The translations under genes and the position numbers were made by a program. Positions 7,762-17,972 of a stretch of 32,314 nt of DNA are shown piece after piece. The number at the start of each line of letters is the position of its first letter. Position 1 is the stretch's first letter. The notes under the pieces were generated by a model. It had not been told where the DNA came from. It was given only the letters and a program-made list of their open reading frames with translations, and did no database searches. Source of the stretch: Streptomyces sp. TRM64462 (GTDB taxonomy: Bacteria > Actinomycetota > Actinomycetes > Streptomycetales > Streptomycetaceae); assembly GCF_013362995.1 (NCBI RefSeq), contig NZ_JABWDV010000136.1, forward strand, positions 1-32,314. The letters run 5' to 3'.

Positions 7762-9162
7762 TCAGACGCCGGTGGGCCAGGTCTCCTCCTCCCTGGTGTC
7801 CGCCGGGGCGGTACGGAGCGGGGTGAGGGCCGTGGTGCGGTCGAGGAAGCAGAACGCGTCGTACCGGTCGCCGAGAACGGTGGGCACATAGTTCCCCCAC
7901 CGCTCGTGCTGCGGGCGGTAGACGACGCCGATGGCCCGGTGGTCGCGCTCCTCCCGCAGCCAGCCGGTGCGGTCCTCGGCCGGCGGGGGCCGATCCGGCC
8001 GGGGCTGATCCGGCCGGGGCCGATCCCGCCGGGGCCGATGGCGGGCGTCCGGGACGGGGAAGACGAACAGGCCGGCGCCGTCGGGCAGTGCCCGGTGCAT
8101 CAGGTCTTCGAGGCTGCCCGGGCGGGCAGGCGGCACGCGCAGGGCGCGCGGGCGCCCTCCCCAGCGGTCCGAAGCGATCACCGTGCCCTCGTACGAGCCG
8201 AAGCCGACCAGGACCACCCCCTCCTCGCCGTGGCGCTCCCGCACGAGCTGGCCGACGTTGACCATGCCGGCATCGGCCATGTCCGTGGCCCGCGCGTCGC
8301 CGATGTGGGTGTTGTGCTCCCACACCACCGCCTTCGCGTGCGGGCCGTGGTGCTCCATGAGCCGGTCGAGTGTGTCGGCCATGTGATGGTCCCGGATGTT
8401 CCACGACTCCGGGCCGCCGCGCACCATCGCGCGGTAGTACCGCTCGGCTCCTGCCAGGACCTCCGCGTTCTGCCGGACGGCGAACCGCGCCAGGCTGTCG
8501 TCGACGGCCGCCGCTTCCTCCGCGTCACGGCGCAGCCGCACCAGAAGGGCGAGGACCTCCCGCTCGCAGCCGGACGGGACGAGCTCGGTGGACAGCGCGT
8601 AGGACTGCACGTCCTCCGCGTACGGCTCGAAGCAGCGGTAGGCCTCCAGCGCGTGATCGACGTGCTGTGGTGCGTGCCGGCTCAGGTAGCCGAGCACCGC
8701 GTGCAGCGACTCCCACAGCGAGTAGACGTCCAGCCCGAAGAATCCCACCCGCCGGTTCGGCGCCAGCGCGAGATTGTGCCGGCGCAGCCGGCGGCCGAAG
8801 TCGGCGACGTCGGTGTTGGCCCACATCCATGTCGGCCACCGGTCGAAGCCCCTCAGCGCCTCCACCGGGTCGTCCGGTGCGTCCGGCGCGGCCGTGACGG
8901 AGGAGTGCACCGCCTGGCAGTCGGGCCAGTCGCCCTCCACGGCGACGAAAGAGAAGCCCTTCTCCTCGATCAGCCGGCGGGTCAGCACGGCACGCCACCG
9001 GTAGTACTCGGCGGTGCCGTGGGACGCCTCGCCCAGCAGGACGTAACGGGCGTCGCCGATCCGTTCCATCAGGGGATCCAGCGACTCCGGCCCGGTGAGG
9101 GGGAGGGCGCTGCCGCGGATGCCGGCGACGTGCTGCCGCGCGCCGGCCGCCGGCGCCGTCAT
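7762..9162 (-). CDS. Erythromycin-esterase-family protein
   Basis: A 466-residue member of the EreA/EreB superfamily. The catalytic constellation is visible: GEASHG with Glu45 and His48, VEGDW with Glu76, and VVWEHNTHIGD with the later histidine pair, equivalent to residues described in EreB. Most family members do not hydrolyse macrolides, so resistance is not claimed. Residues around 385-402 form an RPRPD-type repeat coded by a 15-bp tandem repeat (7986-8040), an insertion absent from typical members. ATG 9162 is supported by GAGGAG eight bases upstream. The gene is followed by the phosphoribosyltransferase gene and is divergent from the LAL regulator at 9352. Confidence 0.92.
   Translation of the reverse strand: MTAPAAGARQHVAGIRGSALPLTGPESLDPLMERIGDARYVLLGEASHGTAEYYRWRAVLTRRLIEEKGFSFVAVEGDWPDCQAVHSSVTAAPDAPDDPVEALRGFDRWPTWMWANTDVADFGRRLRRHNLALAPNRRVGFFGLDVYSLWESLHAVLGYLSRHAPQHVDHALEAYRCFEPYAEDVQSYALSTELVPSGCEREVLALLVRLRRDAEEAAAVDDSLARFAVRQNAEVLAGAERYYRAMVRGGPESWNIRDHHMADTLDRLMEHHGPHAKAVVWEHNTHIGDARATDMADAGMVNVGQLVRERHGEEGVVLVGFGSYEGTVIASDRWGGRPRALRVPPARPGSLEDLMHRALPDGAGLFVFPVPDARHRPRRDRPRPDQPRPDRPPPAEDRTGWLREERDHRAIGVVYRPQHERWGNYVPTVLGDRYDAFCFLDRTTALTPLRTAPADTREEETWPTGV
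7986..8040. repeat. 15-bp tandem repeat inside the esterase gene
   Basis: Three to four units of GGGGCCGATCCGGCC with single-base changes. Because 15 is divisible by three, the repeat keeps the frame and encodes RPRPD-like pentapeptides. The number of units could vary between strains. Confidence 0.75.
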
Positions 9163-9351
9163 CGCGGCCGCTCCTCGGCTGCGGCGGGTTCTGGGATCAT
9201 CACCGGCATCTCCCTCCGCGCGTTCGCCCGCTCCGTACGCCCGTGTCCGCCTGCCGGGTAGCCGTCGCGGCGGACGGTATGCCGACCGGACGCCCGGACA
9301 CGACCTAGCATGGGATGAAGCGATGGGCCCGAGCGGTGTGGGTGTTCTGGG

Positions 9352-12216
<2,865 letters not shown>

Positions 12217-12229
12217 CCGTCCGGCGAAT

Positions 12230-12245
12230 ACGGCAATTCTGCCGT
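12230..12245. promoter_or_regulatory. Palindrome at the OsmC promoter
   Basis: ACGGCA and TGCCGT flank ATTC, a perfect 6-4-6 inverted repeat. It ends where the predicted -35 box begins and lies between the LAL stop and the OsmC gene. It could be an operator or a short terminator of the LAL gene. Confidence 0.5.
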
Positions 12246-12273
12246 TCCTGCCGCCCTGCCTCCTCCGTAGGTT
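12245..12273 (+). promoter_or_regulatory. Predicted promoter of the OsmC-GNAT pair
   Basis: TTCCTG at 12245-12250 and TAGGTT at 12268-12273 are separated by 17 bases, a housekeeping-type layout. Transcription would start near 12280, just before the AGGAGG ribosome site at 12286-12291. Confidence 0.45.
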
Positions 12274-12301
12274 CGGTGCGTGAAGAGGAGGTGTGAGGGA
12301 C

Positions 12302-12799
12302 ATGGAGACCAGGACGACCACCCTCGAAGGCACCGTCGCGGCGTGGACGCGGGACCCGGACCGGGCACGCAGCACGCCGGCCGCGACCGCGAGCATGAAG
12401 GACGGCCAGGCCGTCATCCAGGCGGGCCCCTTCGCGCTGCGCGCCGATCTGCCCGCGCCCCTCGGCGGCACCAACCAGGCGCCCAGCCCGACCGCCCTGC
12501 TGCTCAGTTCCCTCGCCGGCTGCGCCGTCGCCTTCGTGTACGACACGCTCGGCCCCCAGCTCGGCGTGCGGATCGACGGCGTGGCGGCGACCGCGCGATG
12601 CGCCGCGGACGCCCGCGGGCTGCTGGGCATGGACGGCGCGGAGCCCGGCCTTCGCGATCTGGCGGTCGACATCACCGTGGACTGCCCGGACGGCGAGGAG
12701 GCCGTCGCCGAAGTCGCGCGCGTCTGGCAGGAGCGCTGCCCCGTCTATCTGGCGCTCCAGCGCCCCGCCGACGTCGCGGTCCGCTTCCGCGCAGCCTGA
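12302..12799 (+). CDS. OsmC/Ohr-like family protein
   Basis: A 165-residue OsmC-like protein. It has the expected N-terminal strands, the SSLAGCAVAFVYDTL helix with the peroxidatic Cys, a second Cys in DITVDCPDGEE, and the C-terminal CPVYLALQRPADVAV segment. The family reduces organic peroxides with thiol reductants; this one is inferred to do so because both Cys are present. ATG 12302 sits 10 bases after AGGAGG; a GTG nine bases upstream is too close to that site. The GNAT gene follows after 14 bases, so the two are probably co-transcribed. Confidence 0.88.
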   Translation: METRTTTLEGTVAAWTRDPDRARSTPAATASMKDGQAVIQAGPFALRADLPAPLGGTNQAPSPTALLLSSLAGCAVAFVYDTLGPQLGVRIDGVAATARCAADARGLLGMDGAEPGLRDLAVDITVDCPDGEEAVAEVARVWQERCPVYLALQRPADVAVRFRAA

Positions 12800-12813
12800 C
12801 AAGGAGGCGTGTC

Positions 12814-13434
12814 ATGTCACTGAAGGAGCCGCTCCGGCCGGGCATCCACACCCGGAAGGCGACGACGGAGGAGACCCGAGCCGTCGCCGAAACGCTCGCG
12901 GCGGGGTTCTTCGCCGACCCCGTGATCGGCTGGGCCTGGCCGGAGCCCCGACGGCGCCGGGAGATCCTCCCCGACTTCTTCGCGCTCTGGGTCGCCGGAT
13001 GCATGGAGTACGACGAGGTCTACACGACGCACGACCTCGCCGGCGCCGCCCTGTGGATGCCGCCGCACGTCCAACAGGCGTTCGACGACAACGCCGAGGC
13101 GTTCGCCACCGACATCGAACGCGCGGCGCGCGAATGCGCCCCCGCGGTCATGGAGCTGCTCACCCTGCTCGACGACAACCATCCGCACGAACCGCACCAC
13201 TACCTGCCCATCATGGCCACACGCCCCGAACACCAGGGCCACGGCATCGGCTCGGCGCTCCTCGACACGGTCCTGGCGCAATGCGACCGAGACACCCTGC
13301 CCGCCTACCTCGAAGCCACCAGCGCACGCAACGAGTCCCTGTACGCCCGCCACGGGTTCCGCACCATCGGCGAACTGCCCCTTCCCGATGGGCCCGTCCT
13401 CCACGCCATGTGGCGGGAACCGGGCACCCGATGA
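12814..13434 (+). CDS. GNAT-family N-acetyltransferase
   Basis: A 206-residue acetyltransferase. The acetyl-CoA-binding motif A is clear: LPIMATRPEHQGHGIGSALL, followed by the SARNESLYARHGF motif B typical of the family. The first half contains helices and the WAWPEP segment common in this GNAT subgroup. It has no membrane segment and should act in the cytoplasm on a small molecule or protein amine that cannot be named. ATG 12814 has AAGGAGG nine bases upstream. It is the second gene of the OsmC pair. Confidence 0.92.
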   Translation: MSLKEPLRPGIHTRKATTEETRAVAETLAAGFFADPVIGWAWPEPRRRREILPDFFALWVAGCMEYDEVYTTHDLAGAALWMPPHVQQAFDDNAEAFATDIERAARECAPAVMELLTLLDDNHPHEPHHYLPIMATRPEHQGHGIGSALLDTVLAQCDRDTLPAYLEATSARNESLYARHGFRTIGELPLPDGPVLHAMWREPGTR

Positions 13435-13796
13435 CGGTCCGGAGGCACGCGTGCGGACCGAGCCGATGAACGACCATGCTCAACGGCCGTGACGGACGCT
13501 CATACGGCCGCTGGCCGCCGTTGGCCGTCGGCCGCCGGCCGCCGGCCTCCATGCCGGAGGTTCCGTACCGGAGCGGGTACTTCCACGGATCCCCCCGGCA
13601 GCCGGCCGGTACGACGGCGCGAGTACCGGCGGATGGGCGACGCGATCGGTGACATCTTCAGCGACGACCAGGGCCACCCGGGCCGTGGCCGTCTTGGTGG
13701 AATCGGCCCCGGCGGGCGGGCGCAGGACCACGTAGGTGCGTCGAGGGCCAGCCGGCGTCAGGGTGGCCGGCGGGCCGGCAGGCGGGCGTGCCGCCG
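13435..13796. other. Gap between convergent GNAT and LysR genes
   Basis: A 362-base stretch. At 13505-13550 it holds GGCCG-rich imperfect repeats able to fold, perhaps acting as a two-way terminator. From about 13620 to 13760 the minus strand has a protein-like reading (KTATARVALVVAEDVTDRVA) with no start codon or homology I recognise; it may be a gene remnant or chance. Confidence 0.3.
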
Positions 13797-14696
13797 TCAG
13801 GCGCCGGAGAAGTGCCGGCCGAGTTCGGCGACGACCGCGCGCACGGCGGGAGAGAGCCAGCGCCTGCCCAGCCGTACGAGCTGCACCGGGACGTCCGGGA
13901 AGCGGGGGCCCGCCACCTCCGCCAGGCGGCCTTCGCGCAGCGCGCCTTCGACGGTGACGCGGGGGAGAAGGGTGAGGCCCAGGCCGGCCGCGACGCACGA
14001 GCGGGCGGCCTCGATGCTGCCGAACCGGGTCAGCCGCGGCCGCGCCCCCGGCACCGCGAGAAGGTCCCGGGCGAGGCGGTCGCTGTAGGAACAGCCCTGT
14101 TCGTGCAGGAAGAAGTGCTCGCGGGAGAGTTCCTCCCAGCCGATGCCGGAGCCGTCGTCCCCGGCCAGCGGGTGGCCGGGGGCGGCGACGAGGACCAGGG
14201 GCTCGGCGGCCAGGCGTTCCGTGGCGAGGTCGGCGTACTCGGCCTGCTCCTCCAGCAGCAGGGCGAGGTCCAGCCGGCCGGAGCGCAGCCCCTCGACGGC
14301 GTCCGCGGTGCCCGTGGGGTGGAGGTGGATCTCGACCTCGGGATGGGAGCGGCGCAGGGCGGCGATCACCCCGGGCAGCCGCGCCGAGCACAGCGTCTCG
14401 CCGGCGCCGAGCACCACCCGGCCGGTGACCGGTCCGCCGCTGCTCGCCGCGGCGGTGGCCCGCAGCCGTTCCTCCGCCTCCAGAACGGCCTCGGCGTCCG
14501 TGAGCAGACGCCGCCCGGCGTCGGTGAGCACCGTGCTGCGCGGCAGCCGGTCGAAGAGGCGGGTCCCGAGGTCCTTCTCCAGCGTCCGGACGTGGACGGT
14601 GACCGTGGACTGGGCCAGGTGCAGTTCGGCGGCGGTCGCGGTGAAGTTGCCGGTGCGGGCGAGTGCGGCGAAGGTGCGCAGGAGCCGGGTGTCCAC
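13797..14696 (-). CDS. LysR-family transcriptional regulator
   Basis: A 299-residue LysR regulator. The winged HTH is at the start (LLRTFAALARTGNFTATAAE, then STVTVHVRTLEKDLGTRLFD), followed by the linker helix and a two-lobe ligand-binding domain of normal length. GTG 14696 is preferred because LysR proteins begin within a few residues of the LLRTF helix. A TTG at 14744 would extend it through the palindromic operator region. It is divergent from phzF-like gene 14791, the standard LysR arrangement, so it likely controls that gene chain and itself. Confidence 0.93.
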   Translation of the reverse strand: MDTRLLRTFAALARTGNFTATAAELHLAQSTVTVHVRTLEKDLGTRLFDRLPRSTVLTDAGRRLLTDAEAVLEAEERLRATAAASSGGPVTGRVVLGAGETLCSARLPGVIAALRRSHPEVEIHLHPTGTADAVEGLRSGRLDLALLLEEQAEYADLATERLAAEPLVLVAAPGHPLAGDDGSGIGWEELSREHFFLHEQGCSYSDRLARDLLAVPGARPRLTRFGSIEAARSCVAAGLGLTLLPRVTVEGALREGRLAEVAGPRFPDVPVQLVRLGRRWLSPAVRAVVAELGRHFSGA

Positions 14697-14714
14697 GGGA
14701 CGACCGTAGCCGAA

Positions 14715-14739
14715 GCGATCGGATTCCTCGATCGCGATC
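14715..14739. promoter_or_regulatory. Probable LysR operator
   Basis: GCGATCG at 14715-14721 and CGATCGC at 14729-14735 flank seven bases, giving a perfect 7-7-7 inverted repeat. A second palindrome GATCGCGATC (14730-14739) overlaps its right arm. The site lies in the divergent region between the LysR and PhzF genes, where LysR regulators bind. Confidence 0.6.
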
Positions 14740-14790
14740 TTCAAGGATCATCATTTCCGTGCATGGCTGCGGCATGGCAGCGTAAGGGCC

Positions 14791-15669
14791 ATGAACCTCG
14801 ACACCAGCCTGGACGTCCTGCACTATTCCGCCTTCACCCCCGGCACGACCGTCTCCGAGGGCGGCAATCCGGCCGGCGTCCTCCTGGACGCCTCCGCGCT
14901 CGACGACGCGGCGATGCTGTCCGTCGCCGCCGAACTGGGCTACTCGGAGTCGGCGTTCGTCACAGCCCGGGACGACTCCCGCGGCCGCTTCCGGGTCCGC
15001 TACTTCAGCCCGCTCGCCGAGGTCCCGTTCTGCGGGCACGCCACCGTCGCCACAGCGGTGGCGCTCGCCGAGCGGATCGGCCCGGGCGAGTTCGTCTTCG
15101 ACACCCCGGCGGGGGAGATCCCGGTGTCGACGGCCGCCGACGCGGACGGCGCGGTACGGGCCACGCTCACCAGCGTGCCCACCCGCTCCCGGCCGGCCAC
15201 ACCGGAGGAGCTCGACGCCGCGCTCGCCGCGCTGCGCTGGGAGAGCGACGACCTCGACCCGGAACTGCCCCCGCACGTCGCCTTCGGCGGGAACGACCAC
15301 CTGGTCCTGGCCGCCGCCACCCGGGCCAGGCTCGCGGATCTCGCGTACGACTTCGACGGCCTCGCCGAGGTGATGCGACGCCACGGCTGGACCACCGTCC
15401 AACTGGTGTGGCGCGAGTCGGCCGACCGGTTCCACGCCCGCGACCCGTTCCCGGTCGGCGGCGTGGTGGAGGACCCGGCGACGGGCGCCGCCGCGGCCGC
15501 CCTCGGCGGCTATCTGCGTGCCCTCGGCCTGGTACCGGAGCCGGTGACGATTGCTGTCCGGCAGGGCGAGGACATGGGCCGCCCGAGCGAACTCCTCGTG
15601 GGCGTCGACCCGGCGGATCCCCGGGTACGGGTCACCGGCAGGGCGCAGCCCATCGGCGGCCCCAGGTGA
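14791..15669 (+). CDS. PhzF-family isomerase/epimerase-like protein
   Basis: A 292-residue PhzF-family protein of normal length. Diagnostic motifs are GGNPAGVLL, YSESAFV with the candidate catalytic Glu53, RYFSPLAEVPFCGHAT, and VEDPATGAAAAALGGYL near the end. The fold is the diaminopimelate-epimerase-like double barrel. Family members isomerise small acids, for example in phenazine synthesis, but most have no known substrate. ATG 14791 lies after GTAAGGG. Its TGA overlaps the GTG of the hydrolase gene, so the two are translationally coupled, and it is divergent from the LysR gene. Confidence 0.92.
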   Translation: MNLDTSLDVLHYSAFTPGTTVSEGGNPAGVLLDASALDDAAMLSVAAELGYSESAFVTARDDSRGRFRVRYFSPLAEVPFCGHATVATAVALAERIGPGEFVFDTPAGEIPVSTAADADGAVRATLTSVPTRSRPATPEELDAALAALRWESDDLDPELPPHVAFGGNDHLVLAAATRARLADLAYDFDGLAEVMRRHGWTTVQLVWRESADRFHARDPFPVGGVVEDPATGAAAAALGGYLRALGLVPEPVTIAVRQGEDMGRPSELLVGVDPADPRVRVTGRAQPIGGPR

Positions 15670-16562
15670 GGCCCGGCGCTGCCGCGGTCGTGGGGGTGGA
15701 CGTGGGGGACGGGGTCCGGCTGGCGGTGACGGACAGCGGCGGTGACGGGCCCGTGGTCCTGCTGCTGCACGGCTGGCCTGTGACGTCGTACCACTGGCGC
15801 CTGACCGTCCCGGCCCTCGCCGAGGCCGGCTTCCGGGCCGTGACGGCCGATCTGCGGGGGCTCGGGAACTCCACGGCGGGCAGCGGACGGTTCGACAAGG
15901 AGTCGCTGGCCGGTGACGTCATCGCACTGGCCGACCGCCTCGGTGTGCCCCGCTTCGCCGTCGTGGGGCACGACTGGGGAGGCACGGTCGGCTACCTCGC
16001 CGCGGCCGCCCACCCGCGGCGGGTGTGGGCACTGGCCGTCGAGGAAGAGGTCCTCCCGGGCATCGATGTGGAGATCCCGGAGCCCGGACGCGGCCACTAC
16101 CCGGACTGGCACGGCCCGTTCAACCGCCGGGCGGGCCTGGCGGAAACCCTCGTACTTGGGCGCGAGTACGCCTACTACGGAACGTTCCTGCGCCAGAGCG
16201 CGGGCCCCGCACCGCTGTCCCTGTCCGGCGACGCGGAACGCGTCTACCTCGACGCCTACCGGCGGCCAGGCACCCTCGCGGCGGGCCTGGGCTACTACCG
16301 GACGGCGGAGACGGACGCGGCAGCGGTCCGGGCCCGCTCGCACCACCTGCTGGACGTGCCCGTGCTGGCGATCGGCGGGCGGTACGGCATGGGGACGGCG
16401 GTGACGCGGTGCCTCGCACGGGTCGCCACAGACGTGCAGGACCTCCAGATCGCACAGTCCGGCCACTATCCGGCCGAGCAGGACCCGGCGGCCGTCAACC
16501 CGGAGCTCACGTCGTTCCTCCGGCGGCACTGCCCGCACCACGGTCGTGGCCGACGGCAGTGA
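15666..16562 (+). CDS. Alpha/beta hydrolase, epoxide-hydrolase-like
   Basis: A 298-residue alpha/beta-hydrolase. HGWP (about 35-38) forms the oxyanion region and GHDWGG (101-106) carries an Asp nucleophile, which points to the epoxide hydrolase/haloalkane dehalogenase branch rather than a Ser esterase. The catalytic His is probably in QSGHYPAEQDP near the C-terminus. GTG 15666 overlaps the stop of the PhzF gene (GTGA), a sign of coupled translation. Its own TGA overlaps the next GTG in the same way. The frame is open far upstream, but there it is only antisense to the LysR gene. The substrate may be linked to the PhzF reaction. Confidence 0.9.
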   Translation: MRPGAAAVVGVDVGDGVRLAVTDSGGDGPVVLLLHGWPVTSYHWRLTVPALAEAGFRAVTADLRGLGNSTAGSGRFDKESLAGDVIALADRLGVPRFAVVGHDWGGTVGYLAAAAHPRRVWALAVEEEVLPGIDVEIPEPGRGHYPDWHGPFNRRAGLAETLVLGREYAYYGTFLRQSAGPAPLSLSGDAERVYLDAYRRPGTLAAGLGYYRTAETDAAAVRARSHHLLDVPVLAIGGRYGMGTAVTRCLARVATDVQDLQIAQSGHYPAEQDPAAVNPELTSFLRRHCPHHGRGRRQ

Positions 16563-17719
16563 GGGCGAGTGAGGGCGAACCCCTGGTCAGACTGGGCTGG
16601 ACGGAGGTGATGCTCGACGCCTTCGCCGACGCCGAACGGCACAGCGACCGCGGCGCCGGCATAGCCCGCCGGACCGGCCGCCTCTACATGCTCTCCCAGC
16701 TTCTGCTGAGCAAGGCGTACGCCCACTTCCTGACGTGCAGGATCACCACGGCCCTGGAACTCGCCGACGAGGCCGCGGCCATAGCCCGGGCCCTGGGCAG
16801 CGGCGAACTCCTCGGCTTCACCCTCGCGGTCAGAGCCCTCGTCCTCCAACAGGCCCGCCCGCCCGGCGACCCGGCCGTGCTGGCCGCCGCCGAGGAAGCC
16901 GCGGCGGCGGTGGAGGGCACCGGGCGGAGCTGGTGGTCCACGTTGTCGCGGTCCCTGCTCGCCTTCGCCGCGCTGGGCGCCGGCGACCCGCACCGCGCCC
17001 GGGACGTGCTGCTGGACGCGGGCGGCGGCAAGGATCTGCCCCTGCTGCAGCCCTCGCTGCGCCCCGAGTACCTGGAACTCCTCGTCGCCTCCGCACTGGC
17101 CGTGGGCGAGGTGGAGGAAGCGGAACACTGGGCCGAGCGTGCCCTCAAGGAGGCCGAACGGCTCGGCCCGGCGACCCGGCGGGCGGCAGCGCTCCGCGCC
17201 CTCGGCCAGGTGGAGGCCGGCAGCGGGCACCAGGCCGAGGCGGCACGGGCCTTCGCCGAAGCCGCTCGGGAGAGCGCGCGAGCCGGCGCGACCCTGCGGG
17301 AGGCACAGAGCCTGCTGCTCGGCGCCCCCCTGATGAAGGCCGGCGGAGACGGCGCCCGCGCCACCGGGATGTGGCGCCGCGGGCGCCGCCTGGCCGAGCA
17401 GGGCGGGGCACTGCTGCTGGTCGCCCTGGTCGACCGGACGGGCCCTGCCGTACACGGGCACGGGGACGCGACAGGGCCAGCGGAAGTGCCGGCCGGCAAA
17501 CTGTCCCTGCTGACCGCACGGGAGCGGGAGATCGCCCACCTGGTCGCCGAGGGCCTCACCAATCAGGCCGTGGCCTCCCGGCTCTGCCTCAGCCCGCGCA
17601 CGGTCGAGAGCCACGTCGCCCGCGTGTACCGCAAGACGGGCGTACCGTCCCGCGCCGCCCTGGCCACGCTGCTGGCCCGCCACGCCGGTACGGCGCGAAA
17701 GGCGCCGCCTCTTCCGTGA
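16559..17719 (+). CDS. N-terminally truncated LAL/LuxR-family regulator
   Basis: A 386-residue protein with only the C-terminal half of a LAL regulator. TPR-like helices run from residue 5 to about 300, and a LuxR HTH follows (LLTAREREIAHLVAEGLTNQ, then LSPRTVESHVARVYRKTGV), about 315-374. The ATPase (Walker A and B) that makes up the first 500-600 residues of LAL proteins is absent; upstream DNA is the hydrolase gene. GTG 16559 overlaps the hydrolase stop (GTGA), so it is probably translated by coupling rather than dead. It could be a fusion remnant or a regulator freed from ATP control. Confidence 0.85.
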   Translation: MRASEGEPLVRLGWTEVMLDAFADAERHSDRGAGIARRTGRLYMLSQLLLSKAYAHFLTCRITTALELADEAAAIARALGSGELLGFTLAVRALVLQQARPPGDPAVLAAAEEAAAAVEGTGRSWWSTLSRSLLAFAALGAGDPHRARDVLLDAGGGKDLPLLQPSLRPEYLELLVASALAVGEVEEAEHWAERALKEAERLGPATRRAAALRALGQVEAGSGHQAEAARAFAEAARESARAGATLREAQSLLLGAPLMKAGGDGARATGMWRRGRRLAEQGGALLLVALVDRTGPAVHGHGDATGPAEVPAGKLSLLTAREREIAHLVAEGLTNQAVASRLCLSPRTVESHVARVYRKTGVPSRAALATLLARHAGTARKAPPLP

Positions 17720-17777
17720 CCGGCCCGGCGGGAGGAGCGGTTTCCCGTCCCGCGCGCCGGAGCTGCTTCAACGGTAT

Positions 17778-17798
17778 TGGGCCCAGGACTCGGGCCCA
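17778..17798 (+). terminator. Hairpin after the truncated LAL gene
   Basis: TGGGCCC and GGGCCCA form a perfect 7-bp stem around a 7-base loop, 58 bases past the LAL stop. No T-tract follows. Confidence 0.45.
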
Positions 17799-17942
17799 CC
17801 TGGGCATGCCGCCACCTTTCCGTTGTGCGTAAAGCCGGCGGGAGCGGTCAGTAGAACTACGGAATCATGCCTGCTCACGGCCTACGGGCCGGGTCGTCTG
17901 GTCTACGTTGCAGAGGTCCGGCGGCCGGCTCGCTGCGGCCCG

Positions 17943-17965
17943 CTGTCAGCGGGCGGCCCTAGAGT
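17943..17965 (+). promoter_or_regulatory. PafBC-like DNA-damage promoter, probably leaderless
   Basis: CTGTCAGCG at 17943-17951, exactly eight bases, then TAGAGT at 17960-17965. The strongly conserved positions of the tTGTCRgtg-N8-TAnnnT consensus (TGTCA and TAnnnT, with N8) all match; two weak positions differ. The -10 box ends seven bases before ATG 17973, so the transcript likely starts at the start codon. The 17938-17954 hairpin (GCCCGCT/AGCGGGC) overlaps the upstream element. Confidence 0.62.
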
Positions 17966-17972
17966 TTTCACC

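Noticed and set aside
7762..9162. Calling the esterase-family gene a macrolide-resistance gene
   Set aside because: The catalytic residues are present, but most members of this family do not act on macrolides, so only the family is named.
14697..14744. TTG start 16 codons upstream for the LysR gene
   Set aside because: It would place the palindromic operator inside the coding region and give a LysR protein with an unusual N-terminal extension; GTG 14696 fits the family better.
13788..15665. Upstream extension of the hydrolase reading frame
   Set aside because: The frame is open but runs antisense to the LysR gene and out of frame with PhzF; the GTGA overlap at 15666 marks the true start.
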